Positions 53,868 to 64,000 of a stretch of 64,000 nt of DNA are shown here, in pieces. Position numbers and translations under genes: made by a program. The notes beneath the pieces are model-generated. The model had not been told where the DNA came from. It did not search any database and worked only from the letters and a program-made list of their open reading frames with translations. Position 1 is the stretch's first letter; every line of letters begins with the position of its first letter. Origin of the DNA: Herbivorax alkaliphila (GTDB lineage Bacteria; Bacillota; Clostridia; Acetivibrionales; Acetivibrionaceae); NCBI RefSeq assembly GCF_030848475.1, contig NZ_JAVDDS010000007.1:58680-122679 (forward strand), written 5' to 3'.

Positions 53868-53965
53868 ACAATAATCCCCTTTCAAATTTTATTCTAAAAT
53901 ACACTTTTTAGCTAAAACCTCTAAACTCTAACCCATAACTAAATATTTTTATTTGACTACTTGAG

Positions 53966-56900
53966 TTAATTGCCTAATAATCTTTCCAATTGCTTTTCAC
54001 TGGTATAATTTTTTATAGAGTCACTTCCTATCATCTCTTTCACAAGATCTTTAAAGCAATCATCACTAAATTGGTTATAACTTATTTCTTTACCCTGAAT
54101 TCCTTTTGCTAAAACTTTAGAAAAGTTTTTTAAGCTTGTTTTGGCAAAAGCCGCAGTAAAATTGTCATCTCCAATAAAATAGTCTCCAATCGCTGCACCA
54201 GTTGACTCAAAAGCGTAGTCAGCAAAACTCCCTCTGATTCTTAATGAATTTAGACTAATTTCCTCATCTTCATAAACATTATCTAAAACATCACCAATAT
54301 ACTTCTTTCCTGCTTTTTTCAATGTCTTGCCACCAAGATTTTTCACAACTCCTCCTCCATAATTCATAACCCTTGATGAAACGTTTCTAGAGAAATTTAC
54401 TGCACTTCGACTACTTTGAGCTATTGCACTTGCACCTCTTGATACTCTGTTTCCAATTTTTGTTGCTGTAAAGGCTGATCTTTTTGCACTTACGGCATTA
54501 GACATTGCTCTTCCTGTTGCTCTTCCATAATTAACCAACCTGCTTCCTTGTGCCACAATATTGCTGCTAATCTTTGATGCCTTAAATGCTTTGCTTCCCC
54601 ATTTAACTCCTTTGGCTATTCCCGAACCTACAAATGGAATTATACTTATACCTGATAGCATGGCCATCTTATAGTTTCCTTCTGCAAGATACCAAGCCGT
54701 ATTTATAGCATCTGCCACTATTCCAATCCCAGGTACAAAACCTATTACACTAAGTATTGTGTGCCCAACCGCTGAAGGACTTAATTCAGGACATAATCCA
54801 AATGGATCTACTAAGGATATTGGGCTTCCGTTAGCATAAGCATATCTATTCAAACTTCTTCCATCCATTATATTACCCTGAAGTACGTCCTGATTTATAA
54901 AACGCTTAATTTCAGGATTATAATACCTAGCTCTCATGTAATACAGACCATTATCATCAGTCATAACACCGTCTCTTCCATTAAAAAGAAATGGTGTGTC
55001 TGTATCTCCTTCTCTTCTTATCAATTCTCCATATGGAGCATATTCATATGTATCTGTTACAACACCATCGCTATCTGTTATTGCCGTTGTACTACCCCTG
55101 CTGTCATAATGATATGCCCTATATGTTCCATTATCTTCTTCGTGTCCAATAAGTCCAAGACCATATATGAAGAAGGTTTCATTTCCTTCACTATCCTTGC
55201 TTATTAATAATTGACTTAAAACTGCGTGAGGATTATTAACATATTCAGTTCTTAATCCATTTTCTATTACTGCTGTTCTGTTGTTTTCAGCATCATATTC
55301 ATACTCTGTATCTCCTGCTGTTATAAGTCTATTTCTCGAATCATAAGTAAAATCAACCATTTCTCCATTTAAAGGACCATATGTCATATTTCCATCTTCA
55401 TCATATTTTATTTCATTACCATTATAGGTAATAAGCCTATTCCCTTTATCATAGGTCATTGTTGCATTATTTATAACAGGAGCTCCTGGCTCATTTGATG
55501 ATTCTTCAACAGTTACATTACCAACTTCATCATAAGTATAGTCATATTGATTTATTATATTCCCATGTTTGTCAACATCTTTTTGCTGAACTATTTGACC
55601 AGCTTTATTATAGGTTATGGTAAACACTGTATCATTAGGTCTTATAGTTTTTACGAGTCTTCCATTATTGTCATATTCATAATTTGTAACTCTATCTTCC
55701 CAGTCAATTACTTTTAATAGTCTGCCTGTTTCATCATATTCGTACCTTACTATTCTGCCTCCAGGATATGTAAGTGCAACAAGATTTCCAACGCTGTCAT
55801 AAGAATACTCAATGCTGTTACCATTGAAATCTTTATACTTCGTTACCCTATTAAGAGCATCGTATTCCCTTTGAATAGTTCCATTTTCATCAGTAACTTC
55901 TAAAATATTGTCATTTTTATCATATACATACTCAACTGTTCCATCTTCATCAGTAAAACTCACAAGTCTGTCAGCATCATCATACTTATATGTAGTTTCC
56001 TGTTCTCTCCCATTTTTCATGCTTGTAAGAAGATTTAATGAATTGTATCCATAATTCATTGTGCTTCCTATTGCTGTTGTCTCAGTTATAAGCCTTCCCA
56101 AAACATCATACTCGAAAGTTTGAACATTTTCATTTGGATCAGTTAGTGTAGTTAGATTATCCATATAATCAAATGTTTGCTTGCTTTCTCCTCCTAAAGG
56201 ATCAATTACTGACACAATCCTATTCATTTCATCATAAGAATAATGAGTCTTACGGTTTAATTCATCAATTACTTCAACAAGTCGTCCTAAACTATCGTAA
56301 TTATTAACCACTTTTTTACCCAATGCATCTTCAAAAGCAATAAGATTATTCATTTCATCATAGGTTGCATTTAGCACCTCAACACCATATGCGTCTTTTG
56401 TTTTAATCATATTACCCAGTTCGTCATATTCCATTTCAACTGAATAACCTCGAGCATCAGTTAATTTGGCCAAATCACCTGCAAGATTATATTCCATCTT
56501 TGTTGAATTGCCTTTTGCATCGATTACTTCAACAAGTCTATCCTCTTTATCATATACATATTCCGTGTTATTTCCCAATGCATCAGTTACTTTAATAAGG
56601 TTGCTGTTTTCATCATATTCATATTCTGTAACATTTCCATTGGCATCTTCTTCAGTTAACATATTTCCTAAAACATCATATGTATAATTTGTAGTACTAC
56701 CTAATGGATCTGTTTCACTTAAAACATTCCCATATAAATCATAACTAAAGGTTGTGATTCTGCCCTTAGCATTTTCTATACCATTTACTCTCCATGCAGA
56801 ATCATAATAGTAGGTAGTTGTGTTACCCATAGCATCAGTAATGGTTTTAAGCTTCCCATTTTTATAATATGTATATGTAGTTGTACCATAATCTTCAACT

Positions 56901-59900
56901 GTCTCAGATAAAAGTCTTCCTGCTCTATCATATGTAAATTCTGTTATGTTTCCCTGTGCATCTGTAACACTCAAAGCTCTACCTGCTTTGTCGTAAACTG
57001 TCTCACTTGTATATCCCATACTGTCTGTAGTTTTAATAAGTCTATCTTCTGCATCATATTCAAAGGTTGTTATATTTCCCTTTGTATCTATTTCTTCAAT
57101 AAGTTTATCATTTTCATTGTATTTAAAATATGCTGTATTACCTTTTGGATCAGTAGATGAAATTACATTTCCACGACTATCATAAGTATACGATGTCTTA
57201 TTACCCCCAGCATCATATTCTGATATTACATTGTCTAAAGCATCAAATTCAGTCAATAATGTACTACCTTCTCCATTTGTAGCACTTGTGAGGCGTCCTG
57301 ACTCATCATAGCTATAAGTGGTAATGTTTCCTTTAAAATCCGTTTCAGTTTTCATTTTTCCATTTTCATATGTATAGAAAGCAGTTCCTACTCCCTCTAC
57401 AGTATGTGAAGTGATTTGGGCATTTTCGTTATATGAATATTTATTAACCAATCCTGTACACGTCTCTGAAGAAACTAACAAATTGTTTTCATCATATTCA
57501 AATACCGTATTTTCAGAGTTTGCGTTTTCTACTGAAACCATATTGTTATTTTCATCGTATGTCATAACTGTCTGTGTATCCTCTGCATCTGAAACAGTCA
57601 AGACATTTCCTCTATCGTCATATGTATAAACAGTTGCATTTCCCTCTCCGTCAATAACACTTGCTCTGTTTCCATGTTCATCATAGGTATAATATGTTTC
57701 AAACCCCATTTCATCTTCAATTCTAATCAGCTGTCCAAATCTATTACTTACATACTCTCTTTTATTGCCATTTCTATCTGTTACAGTTGTTAGCGATCTC
57801 CAATACTCACTTTCATCATCATACTCAAAATATGTAAGGTTATCTCCTTCAACTCCATCATTTTGAACAAGCACCCTTCCTTCTTCATCATATTCATTCT
57901 CAAAATATAAAATTTCATCACCATTTGTACCTGTTAGAATACGACCTATTTCATCATATGTATAAGTTGAAACATAACCTTCTGCGTCTATAATTTTAGT
58001 TAAGCAATTGTTTTCATTGTATTTAAGCTGGGCTTTTCTACCAGATAAATCAGAAACACTCTCAACTAATCCTTTAGAATTATACTTTATAGTTAGGCTT
58101 TGACCAGATGTAAACTCTTCTACAGTAAAGCTGTCATCTGTTCTTGACAATGTAATATATCTTCCGTTATTATCTTCAAGCTTTGTTAGAACTCCATTTT
58201 CATCAAAATAGTATTTATTCATGGTTTTACACAAAAGCTCGTATGTTCCATCATCGTTCCTAGTTAAAACATAACCTTCCATCCCATGTACTAAAGGATA
58301 ATAATCTTGAGCTTTAAATTCGTATTCATCGGAAACTTGGATTACACCATTGCCCAAATATGCACCTGTTACTTCTCTATTTATAAACTGCTCAGGATAA
58401 AACTTAACTGAACTCGAAGGTGACCAATGAACCCAAATAGAACCATCACTTTCTTCTTCAATACTTATCTCATAATTATGAGCCCATCCTTTTCCAAAAT
58501 CCCCCTCTTCTAAGTGAAGTGAATTATAGTCAATATCAAGGGAAATATCAGTTGATCCCAGTACACTTAATATTTCTTTGTCAGTAACAAAGGCTCCCGA
58601 TGTTGTATCTACAGGATCTCCCCATAGAGAAGATTGATCAATAATATTTTGTTTGTATTTTGTTATGTGGCTGGGTATTCTGTGTATATTTACCGAAACT
58701 TCTGTATTACTCCCTTGGCTTGTTGTTGAAAATGCCTCTATCAACCTATAATATACTTCATTTGGATCCCCTGCAGCACTAAATATTGTAACATATGTTC
58801 CTATGATACTTTCACCTGGATAAAGGACATCAGTATTAATAGAATCTCCTTTTTGCATATACGGAAGATTTTTTTGTGCCTCCTCTGAGTTAACATCAAA
58901 AGTCATTCCATACTCTGAAGAACCGCCACTATATGAATAGGCATTAATTTCTTCCAATTCATCAACATTATTTACATCTGAATCATCAGTTTCTTCTTCC
59001 TCTTCAGACTCCATTAATTCTCCATCTTCATTATAAACTTCTCCATTTTCAATTATATATTTTTCACCATCAATGATAATTACATGTACAGGATCTGGTT
59101 CAATATATGAACCAAAAGTTGTACTCAAATTATAAATAGGAAAATTTGATGTATTTGTTACTTCAAAATGTGCAAAATACTCTTTTCCTATATGTGCAGC
59201 ATTTTGAGCATATACATCTATTCTAAGTGCATCGCCTCCCCAAACTCTAAAGGGTTCCTCTGTTTCAAACTGTGCACTAACTGGTGATTCAAAAGGCATT
59301 AATGTTCCATTAAAACTAGCTTTAAGATCGTAATAACCTTTTTCATCTCCTCTTATTATCCATTTTATTTCTTCTGTTTCCTGTCCGCGTAATTCTTCTA
59401 TTTTTATAGTAGGTTTTTGTGCTTCTTTTGTAGGTGCTAATGATACTCCCTCTGGTAAATCAAGTGTTGCTTCAGCATCCACTATTACAAACTGTGGGTC
59501 AGCTTGATTATAAAGCGTAAGCCCCACTTCAAAAAACTCTTTAAGCCAACTTACTCTCTGAGGTATTGTTAAAAATGCCAGTGTTGGAGGTACTTCGGGA
59601 TGTTCATTAGGTATTGCTTTAACATCCACTGTCCCACCGGTATCACCAGAGCTCCCGCTAGGTCTAGAGCCTCCACCTCCACCACCTATACTTATGCGTC
59701 TAGGGCCTCCTACAATATTACCATGTCCATTTACATAAAGATTGTCTACTGGCAATGGAGTCTGTTCAAATACCAGTTCAACATTAAATCTATACACAAA
59801 TTGATTTTCTGGAGCTGTTACATCAATACCTGCTGCAACAATCTCTTCTAAATTCATTCTTCTTACTGTAAGTTCTCCAACTACAAGTTCTCCTTTAGGA

Positions 59901-62900
59901 AGTCTTATTGTTTCTTCTGTTGTCTGAAACTGCATTACAGGAACGTTTACTTCCTTAGGTAAGTAGTCAGTCTTATACGCCGATATATTATAATTACCTG
60001 CCATGGCAACTATATTAACTTTTCCATTTTCATCAGCTACGTAAAACTTAGGAGTATCATCTGGAAAATCAACATATACCTCTGCATTTGGTACAGGAGT
60101 ACCTGTACCTTCGTCTAAAACAGTAAGTTCAACTGTTCCAACTTGATTATATGGATATACCACTACTCTTATTGTATCTGTGGCTTCATTACCAGCAGGG
60201 TCTTTTACAGTTAAGGTTACTTCGTAATCACCTGGCTCTGAATATGTGTGTACAGGCTTGGCCATTGAAGCTACTGTTCCATCTCCGAAATCCCACTCAT
60301 AGCTCTCTATCATATGATTATCTGTTGAACTTGTTCCATCAAACACCACTCCATATCCTGCTATAGCTGTTCTATCATTGCCCGCCTTAGCTATAGGAGG
60401 AATTGTATCTGTATCTAAAGGCATTTCATGTACTATATCGCTCATATTTTTATTTCCATATATATCTACCACTTCGACTTTGTAATAATATGCATTATTA
60501 GGATTTAAAGGCTCATCAATGTATTTTGTATCTTGGGTGCTTTTTATAAGACTATAACCATCTTCAAGGTCATCGCTTCTGTACAGTCTATACCCCGCTA
60601 TATCTTCAGCTTCGTCTAAACTCCATTCAATCTCAATTTTCCATCCTTTTGCTACAGCTTCTAATTGAGGCTTTGGTGGAGTATCAAGCTTAAGCTCATA
60701 TGATACAAAATAAGGTTCACTTACATTAAACGATGTGTCTATAGCTGTAACTCTTATATCATATATTCCGCTGGATAACTCATCTGTATTCCAATTCAGC
60801 TTAAATACTTCACTATATGAGCTACAGATTTTACCCCCTATCCTTATCCATTCGCCATCTTCATTCTGATACTCTGCATATATTTCACGCAATTTATAGT
60901 TATCACTTGCCAAAATGCTTATTGAAGGATTTGCTGCTAACTCTAAACCATCTTCAGGATAAACACTTACTATCTCGGGTTTTTCAGTATCAGGAGTCAA
61001 TTCTGTCTCTACAGCTTCTGACTTTTCACTTTCATTACCTGCACTATCTACTGCAGTCACTTTGTAAAAATATTTTCCACCAAATGATACATTTCTATCA
61101 ACAAACCCCAAGCTTGTTAAGTTATTTTCTTTTAACAAATATTGTCCATCTTTTATTGTACTTCTATATACATTGTAGTATTTTAAGTTAGTTTCACTGC
61201 CTTTACTCCACTCTAACCTTATATTTCCTTCAGTATTTGTAACTTCAATATCTTCAGGCACTGCTGGTGCAGTACGATCAACAATATGTTCTGCATACGG
61301 ATAATTTGACTCTGTATCACTTATATTACCAGCAGAATCAACTGCTACAGCTCTTATATAATAAAGACCTTCATCAAACTCGGAAACATCAAAGTCTATA
61401 TTTGCACTTGCATTATCTCTAGGATTAGATATATTAACTGTTGAAATATCATTCCAAATGTCTAAATCTGTAGACCACTGAAAAGTTATCGATTCAACAG
61501 CTACATTGTCCATAGCAGAAGCACCAAGAGGAATATTATATGCAAAATATCCTGGTTCTGGTTTTAATGAAGTAATATAAGGATTTATTGTATCAGGATC
61601 TGTCTTTACTTCTACTTCATCTGAAGCTTCTCCTTTGTTACCATATATGTCATACGCAGTCACTCTAAACCAATAATTAGAATTAGGTTTTACATTATTC
61701 ACCTGCATACCCAGTTTATCATTTATAACACCAATATTAGAATACTGACCATCTAATGCATCTTTTTTCTCTACAACAAAATATGAAAAGTCTTCTTCTG
61801 GTACATCATCCCATCTCAATACAATATCCGTTATATATGGCTCAGCTCTCAAATTCTCAACCTTTGATGGTCCGGTAGTATTAATTATATACGCTCTGAA
61901 TTCAGGATCGCTTATATTTCCCGATGTATCCGCAACTATTGCCTTCACTGTAACTTCACCTTCTAGATTTGAAGTATCCCAGTTAAATGTTGCACTGCTT
62001 CTTGTATTGATTTTATCAATCTCAATCCAATCCTCTTCATCATTTTCTCTATATTTCAGCGTTATATTAGATACTGCAACATTGTCCTGAGCCCTTACAG
62101 TAACTGTTGCATTCTCTCCAAATGTCATTTCATTTAAAGGCTCCATTCCAATAATTTCAGGTGGTGTTGTATCTTCAAAAGCTGTTGTCTCCTTGAATTT
62201 GCTTTTTTCACCTTCCTGATTATAACTATCCACTGCTGATACTTTATAATAATAAGTTTTGCCTGGTTCCACATTTGTATCAACATATGATACATTAGAT
62301 CTTTCAGATACTTGAGCTATTCTTTCAAATGTTTCTTCACTATTTTCAGCTCTGTATATTCTATAATGTGTAACATCTCCTTCAAGTGACTGAGACCATA
62401 CAAGTGTAATTCTTGCCTCTCCTGGTATAATCTCAATTATTTCAGGTGCTTTTGGTGCTGTTCTATTCACATTATATGTAGTTTCAAAAGAATCTTTTTC
62501 ATTGGATGAATCATAAACTGTAAATCTAACATGATATATTCCACTTTCAATATCAGTTAAATCCCAATTAAACCTATATCCATATTCATTTGAATTAGAG
62601 CTGCTTCCACTCGTATTTGATATTTCGCTCCAAACTTCCCCATCTTGTGAATATTCAAATACAGCCCTTGAGCCCTCAAAATTATTGTTGTTTGAAAAAT
62701 ACACCCACATGGTACTGTTTCCTTCACCACCAATGGTAGATTGTGCCAAAGGTGTGATTCTAGTTATATTAGGTCTAACTGTTCTATCACTTGTAGTATT
62801 ACTTTTTTGCGACACATTTCCAGCTTCATCAAAAGCTTTAACATGATAGTTATATGTCTGGTCTATTTCAAGATTTTCATCGATATATATAGTATCAGTT

Positions 62901-64000
62901 GATATTCCAACCTTTTCTCCATCTCTATAAATTTCATATCCAGCTACTCCAACATTATCAGTTGATTCTGACCACGCTAAAGTTATAGACGTTCCTGATT
63001 TTGATGAAATTCTAAGATTTGTTGGAACTGTTGGAGACTCTTCATCAATAAGAGTAGTTATATCAATAACTTCACTTTCTAAAGAAAAGTTGCCTGCTTC
63101 ATCGTATGCTGCTACTGTATAAGTATATGTTGTATCAGGAATTAATTCATTATCAGTAAATGTTGTTTCACTTGTTTCTCCTGCTTTATTCCCATCACGA
63201 TATATTTTATAACCTGCTACTTCTATATTGTCTGTTGAAGGCTCCCAGCTAAATGTTATTGTTGCTGCAGTTTTTGAAACCTCTGTTAGTCCTGTAGGTA
63301 CTGTTGGAGGCTCTACGTCTAAAAGTGTACTTATAACCAAAGCCCTGCTGTAACTGGAAAAATTGCCTGCAGCATCTTTTGCCCTGACAGTATACCTATA
63401 TGAAATACCTGGGCTTACTCCCTCATCACTATAAAAGGTGTCCACAGTAGAATCTAAATATTCCCCGTCTCTATAAATTTCATATCCTGTTACTCCTACA
63501 TTGTCACTTGATGCATTCCACTCAATACTTATTGATACATCTGTTCTTGATGTAACATTAAGTCCTGTTGGTTCTGTTGGAGGTTCTGTATCCCATTCAG
63601 TAGTGACAACTACTGAATCACTTTCATCAGAAACATTGCTATATACATCATACGCCTTCACTGTATATGTATAAGTTGTTTCAGGTAATAACCTTGAATC
63701 TGTGAATGATGTAGATGATGTATCTCCAACCACTTCACCATCTCTTAATATGTAGTAACCAGACACTCTGGTATTGTCTGTGGATTCAGTCCAATCTAGT
63801 GTGACAGTTGAGTATGTTTTTGAAGTCACTTCTAAATCAGTTGGTATTGTAGGAGGCTCATTGTCCTCTTCCACTTCGGTCAATTCACTCCATACTGTTG
63901 TCTCATTTGTGAAGTTGTATTCTTCTAGAGGTTTTGTAATACCAAGTATGTTGAATTTAGAAGTGTTTGGTGTGGCAAAATCTATTGTCTGTTTCTCTTT
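53966..64000 (-). CDS. Giant FN3/PKD/RHS protein with a polymorphic-toxin-like C-terminus (5' end beyond window)
   Basis: At least 3344 residues; the frame is open to the window edge, so the TTG at 63883 is not the start. Order: eight or so fibronectin III domains with Ig-like domains between, a PKD domain (FDGTSSTDNHMIESYEWDFG), a carboxypeptidase-regulatory-like domain, a glycine-rich linker, a DUF6531-type RHS entry (DPVDTTSGAFVTDKE, near 58.6 kb), and about 40 YD repeats. The RHS core end is LYYMRARYYNPEIKRFINQD, then SPISLVDPFG. A variable C-terminus of about 277 residues follows (pre-toxin-like GFVPGIGIVADAINTAWYLA, a basic stretch, and a final helical part). Secretion is expected from the architecture. 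No standard nuclease motif is seen and no immunity gene follows. Confidence 0.9.
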   Translation of the reverse strand, partial: KEKQTIDFATPNTSKFNILGITKPLEEYNFTNETTVWSELTEVEEDNEPPTIPTDLEVTSKTYSTVTLDWTESTDNTRVSGYYILRDGEVVGDTSSTSFTDSRLLPETTYTYTVKAYDVYSNVSDESDSVVVTTEWDTEPPTEPTGLNVTSRTDVSISIEWNASSDNVGVTGYEIYRDGEYLDSTVDTFYSDEGVSPGISYRYTVRAKDAAGNFSSYSRALVISTLLDVEPPTVPTGLTEVSKTAATITFSWEPSTDNIEVAGYKIYRDGNKAGETSETTFTDNELIPDTTYTYTVAAYDEAGNFSLESEVIDITTLIDEESPTVPTNLRISSKSGTSITLAWSESTDNVGVAGYEIYRDGEKVGISTDTIYIDENLEIDQTYNYHVKAFDEAGNVSQKSNTTSDRTVRPNITRITPLAQSTIGGEGNSTMWVYFSNNNNFEGSRAVFEYSQDGEVWSEISNTSGSSSNSNEYGYRFNWDLTDIESGIYHVRFTVYDSSNEKDSFETTYNVNRTAPKAPEIIEIIPGEARITLVWSQSLEGDVTHYRIYRAENSEETFERIAQVSERSNVSYVDTNVEPGKTYYYKVSAVDSYNQEGEKSKFKETTAFEDTTPPEIIGMEPLNEMTFGENATVTVRAQDNVAVSNITLKYRENDEEDWIEIDKINTRSSATFNWDTSNLEGEVTVKAIVADTSGNISDPEFRAYIINTTGPSKVENLRAEPYITDIVLRWDDVPEEDFSYFVVEKKDALDGQYSNIGVINDKLGMQVNNVKPNSNYWFRVTAYDIYGNKGEASDEVEVKTDPDTINPYITSLKPEPGYFAYNIPLGASAMDNVAVESITFQWSTDLDIWNDISTVNISNPRDNASANIDFDVSEFDEGLYYIRAVAVDSAGNISDTESNYPYAEHIVDRTAPAVPEDIEVTNTEGNIRLEWSKGSETNLKYYNVYRSTIKDGQYLLKENNLTSLGFVDRNVSFGGKYFYKVTAVDSAGNESEKSEAVETELTPDTEKPEIVSVYPEDGLELAANPSISILASDNYKLREIYAEYQNEDGEWIRIGGKICSSYSEVFKLNWNTDELSSGIYDIRVTAIDTSFNVSEPYFVSYELKLDTPPKPQLEAVAKGWKIEIEWSLDEAEDIAGYRLYRSDDLEDGYSLIKSTQDTKYIDEPLNPNNAYYYKVEVVDIYGNKNMSDIVHEMPLDTDTIPPIAKAGNDRTAIAGYGVVFDGTSSTDNHMIESYEWDFGDGTVASMAKPVHTYSEPGDYEVTLTVKDPAGNEATDTIRVVVYPYNQVGTVELTVLDEGTGTPVPNAEVYVDFPDDTPKFYVADENGKVNIVAMAGNYNISAYKTDYLPKEVNVPVMQFQTTEETIRLPKGELVVGELTVRRMNLEEIVAAGIDVTAPENQFVYRFNVELVFEQTPLPVDNLYVNGHGNIVGGPRRISIGGGGGGSRPSGSSGDTGGTVDVKAIPNEHPEVPPTLAFLTIPQRVSWLKEFFEVGLTLYNQADPQFVIVDAEATLDLPEGVSLAPTKEAQKPTIKIEELRGQETEEIKWIIRGDEKGYYDLKASFNGTLMPFESPVSAQFETEEPFRVWGGDALRIDVYAQNAAHIGKEYFAHFEVTNTSNFPIYNLSTTFGSYIEPDPVHVIIIDGEKYIIENGEVYNEDGELMESEEEEETDDSDVNNVDELEEINAYSYSGGSSEYGMTFDVNSEEAQKNLPYMQKGDSINTDVLYPGESIIGTYVTIFSAAGDPNEVYYRLIEAFSTTSQGSNTEVSVNIHRIPSHITKYKQNIIDQSSLWGDPVDTTSGAFVTDKEILSVLGSTDISLDIDYNSLHLEEGDFGKGWAHNYEISIEEESDGSIWVHWSPSSSVKFYPEQFINREVTGAYLGNGVIQVSDEYEFKAQDYYPLVHGMEGYVLTRNDDGTYELLCKTMNKYYFDENGVLTKLEDNNGRYITLSRTDDSFTVEEFTSGQSLTIKYNSKGLVESVSDLSGRKAQLKYNENNCLTKIIDAEGYVSTYTYDEIGRILTGTNGDEILYFENEYDEEGRVLVQNDGVEGDNLTYFEYDDESEYWRSLTTVTDRNGNKREYVSNRFGQLIRIEDEMGFETYYTYDEHGNRASVIDGEGNATVYTYDDRGNVLTVSDAEDTQTVMTYDENNNMVSVENANSENTVFEYDENNLLVSSETCTGLVNKYSYNENAQITSHTVEGVGTAFYTYENGKMKTETDFKGNITTYSYDESGRLTSATNGEGSTLLTEFDALDNVISEYDAGGNKTSYTYDSRGNVISSTDPKGNTAYFKYNENDKLIEEIDTKGNITTFEYDAEDRLIKTTDSMGYTSETVYDKAGRALSVTDAQGNITEFTYDRAGRLLSETVEDYGTTTYTYYKNGKLKTITDAMGNTTTYYYDSAWRVNGIENAKGRITTFSYDLYGNVLSETDPLGSTTNYTYDVLGNMLTEEDANGNVTEYEYDENSNLIKVTDALGNNTEYVYDKEDRLVEVIDAKGNSTKMEYNLAGDLAKLTDARGYSVEMEYDELGNMIKTKDAYGVEVLNATYDEMNNLIAFEDALGKKVVNNYDSLGRLVEVIDELNRKTHYSYDEMNRIVSVIDPLGGESKQTFDYMDNLTTLTDPNENVQTFEYDVLGRLITETTAIGSTMNYGYNSLNLLTSMKNGREQETTYKYDDADRLVSFTDEDGTVEYVYDKNDNILEVTDENGTIQREYDALNRVTKYKDFNGNSIEYSYDSVGNLVALTYPGGRIVRYEYDETGRLLKVIDWEDRVTNYEYDNNGRLVKTIRPNDTVFTITYNKAGQIVQQKDVDKHGNIINQYDYTYDEVGNVTVEESSNEPGAPVINNATMTYDKGNRLITYNGNEIKYDEDGNMTYGPLNGEMVDFTYDSRNRLITAGDTEYEYDAENNRTAVIENGLRTEYVNNPHAVLSQLLISKDSEGNETFFIYGLGLIGHEEDNGTYRAYHYDSRGSTTAITDSDGVVTDTYEYAPYGELIRREGDTDTPFLFNGRDGVMTDDNGLYYMRARYYNPEIKRFINQDVLQGNIMDGRSLNRYAYANGSPISLVDPFGLCPELSPSAVGHTILSVIGFVPGIGIVADAINTAWYLAEGNYKMAMLSGISIIPFVGSGIAKGVKWGSKAFKASKISSNIVAQGSRLVNYGRATGRAMSNAVSAKRSAFTATKIGNRVSRGASAIAQSSRSAVNFSRNVSSRVMNYGGGVVKNLGGKTLKKAGKKYIGDVLDNVYEDEEISLNSLRIRGSFADYAFESTGAAIGDYFIGDDNFTAAFAKTSLKNFSKVLAKGIQGKEISYNQFSDDCFKDLVKEMIGSDSIKNYTSEKQLERLLGN

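Noticed and set aside
54850..58600. CRISPR array or tandem DNA repeat in the RHS region
   Set aside because: The regular pattern comes from diverged protein YD repeats; DNA units differ in length and sequence and are fully coding.
57411..61191. Several plus-strand frames of 70-124 codons opposite the RHS gene
   Set aside because: They are antisense shadows with low-complexity Leu/Ser/Tyr-rich translations and no ribosome sites.
63883..63885. TTG as start of the giant RHS gene
   Set aside because: The same frame stays open to the window edge, coding a continuing beta-domain-like sequence; there is no ribosome site and no signal peptide.
1..64000. tRNA, rRNA or CRISPR loci
   Set aside because: No cloverleaf-like TTCGANTC arms with matching stems, no rRNA conserved stretches and no evenly spaced repeats were found by eye.

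Overview
The window is AT-rich DNA from an anaerobic, spore-forming, Gram-positive bacterium of the class Clostridia. Support comes from spoVB, a probable Spo0E-like peptide, clostridial-type Rex and CtsR operators, the alr-ndoAI-ndoA neighbourhood, and GGAGG ribosome sites throughout. Two proteins carry dockerin modules, so the cell very probably makes a cellulosome (Acetivibrio/Ruminiclostridium-like, or another low-GC cellulosome producer). The species cannot be fixed from the sequence alone. No tRNA, rRNA or CRISPR array was seen.

Layout. 1-4.9 kb: the 5' two thirds of adhE (fermentative ethanol formation) behind a promoter framed by two Rex operators, a 57-residue zinc-ribbon protein, and a divergent Crp/Fnr regulator and ferredoxin pair. 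4.9-8.9 kb: a GGDEF-EAL membrane protein translationally coupled to a solute-binding lipoprotein. 9.2-15.9 kb: a methyltransferase and a complete dipeptide/metal-type ABC importer (binding protein, two permeases, one fused double ATPase) behind a cobalamin riboswitch. 15.9-22.6 kb: a TPR protein, a secreted dockerin protein with four copies of an unrecognised domain, an AAA/PD-(D/E)XK protein, a small membrane protein and an Rpn-type nuclease. 22.7-26.1 kb: a large class III cyclase-ATPase-TPR signalling protein resembling soluble adenylyl cyclase in architecture. 26.2-28.4 kb: a GntR/ABC operon bracketed by two nearly identical giant hairpins. 28.4-34.4 kb: a Spo0E-like peptide, hsp20 with two CtsR boxes, spoVB, then a glycosyltransferase-CsaB fusion and a TagA-type glycosyltransferase for cell-wall polymer synthesis.

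34.4-40.8 kb: the ndoAI-ndoA toxin-antitoxin pair, alr, a CBS protein and the NAD(P)H-hydrate repair enzyme, interrupted by a membrane gene with a long structured leader. 40.9-48.5 kb: envelope polysaccharide genes (O-antigen ligase-like, glycosyltransferase, acetyltransferase, methyltransferase, MurJ, UbiA/DPPR-synthase family). 48.6-52.3 kb: a MocR regulator, a nucleoid-associated protein, a DJ-1 family protein and a zinc-ribbon protein. 52.5-64 kb: a dockerin protein that begins with RHS-like repeats, directly downstream of a giant FN3/PKD/RHS protein with a polymorphic-toxin-like C-terminus that runs off the right edge.

How the parts fit: much of the window concerns the cell surface (cell-wall polymer, its pyruvylation, secreted dockerin and RHS proteins) and signalling (c-di-GMP, cyclic nucleotide, redox, heat shock). 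At least three families of non-coding repeats are scattered through it: a roughly 44-bp element, a structured IS-end-like element and the long hairpins. The most promising novel items are the RHS toxin-like tail without a visible immunity gene, the four-repeat dockerin protein, the B12-controlled transporter with a candidate RNA switch and leader peptide, and the binding protein coupled to a c-di-GMP enzyme.
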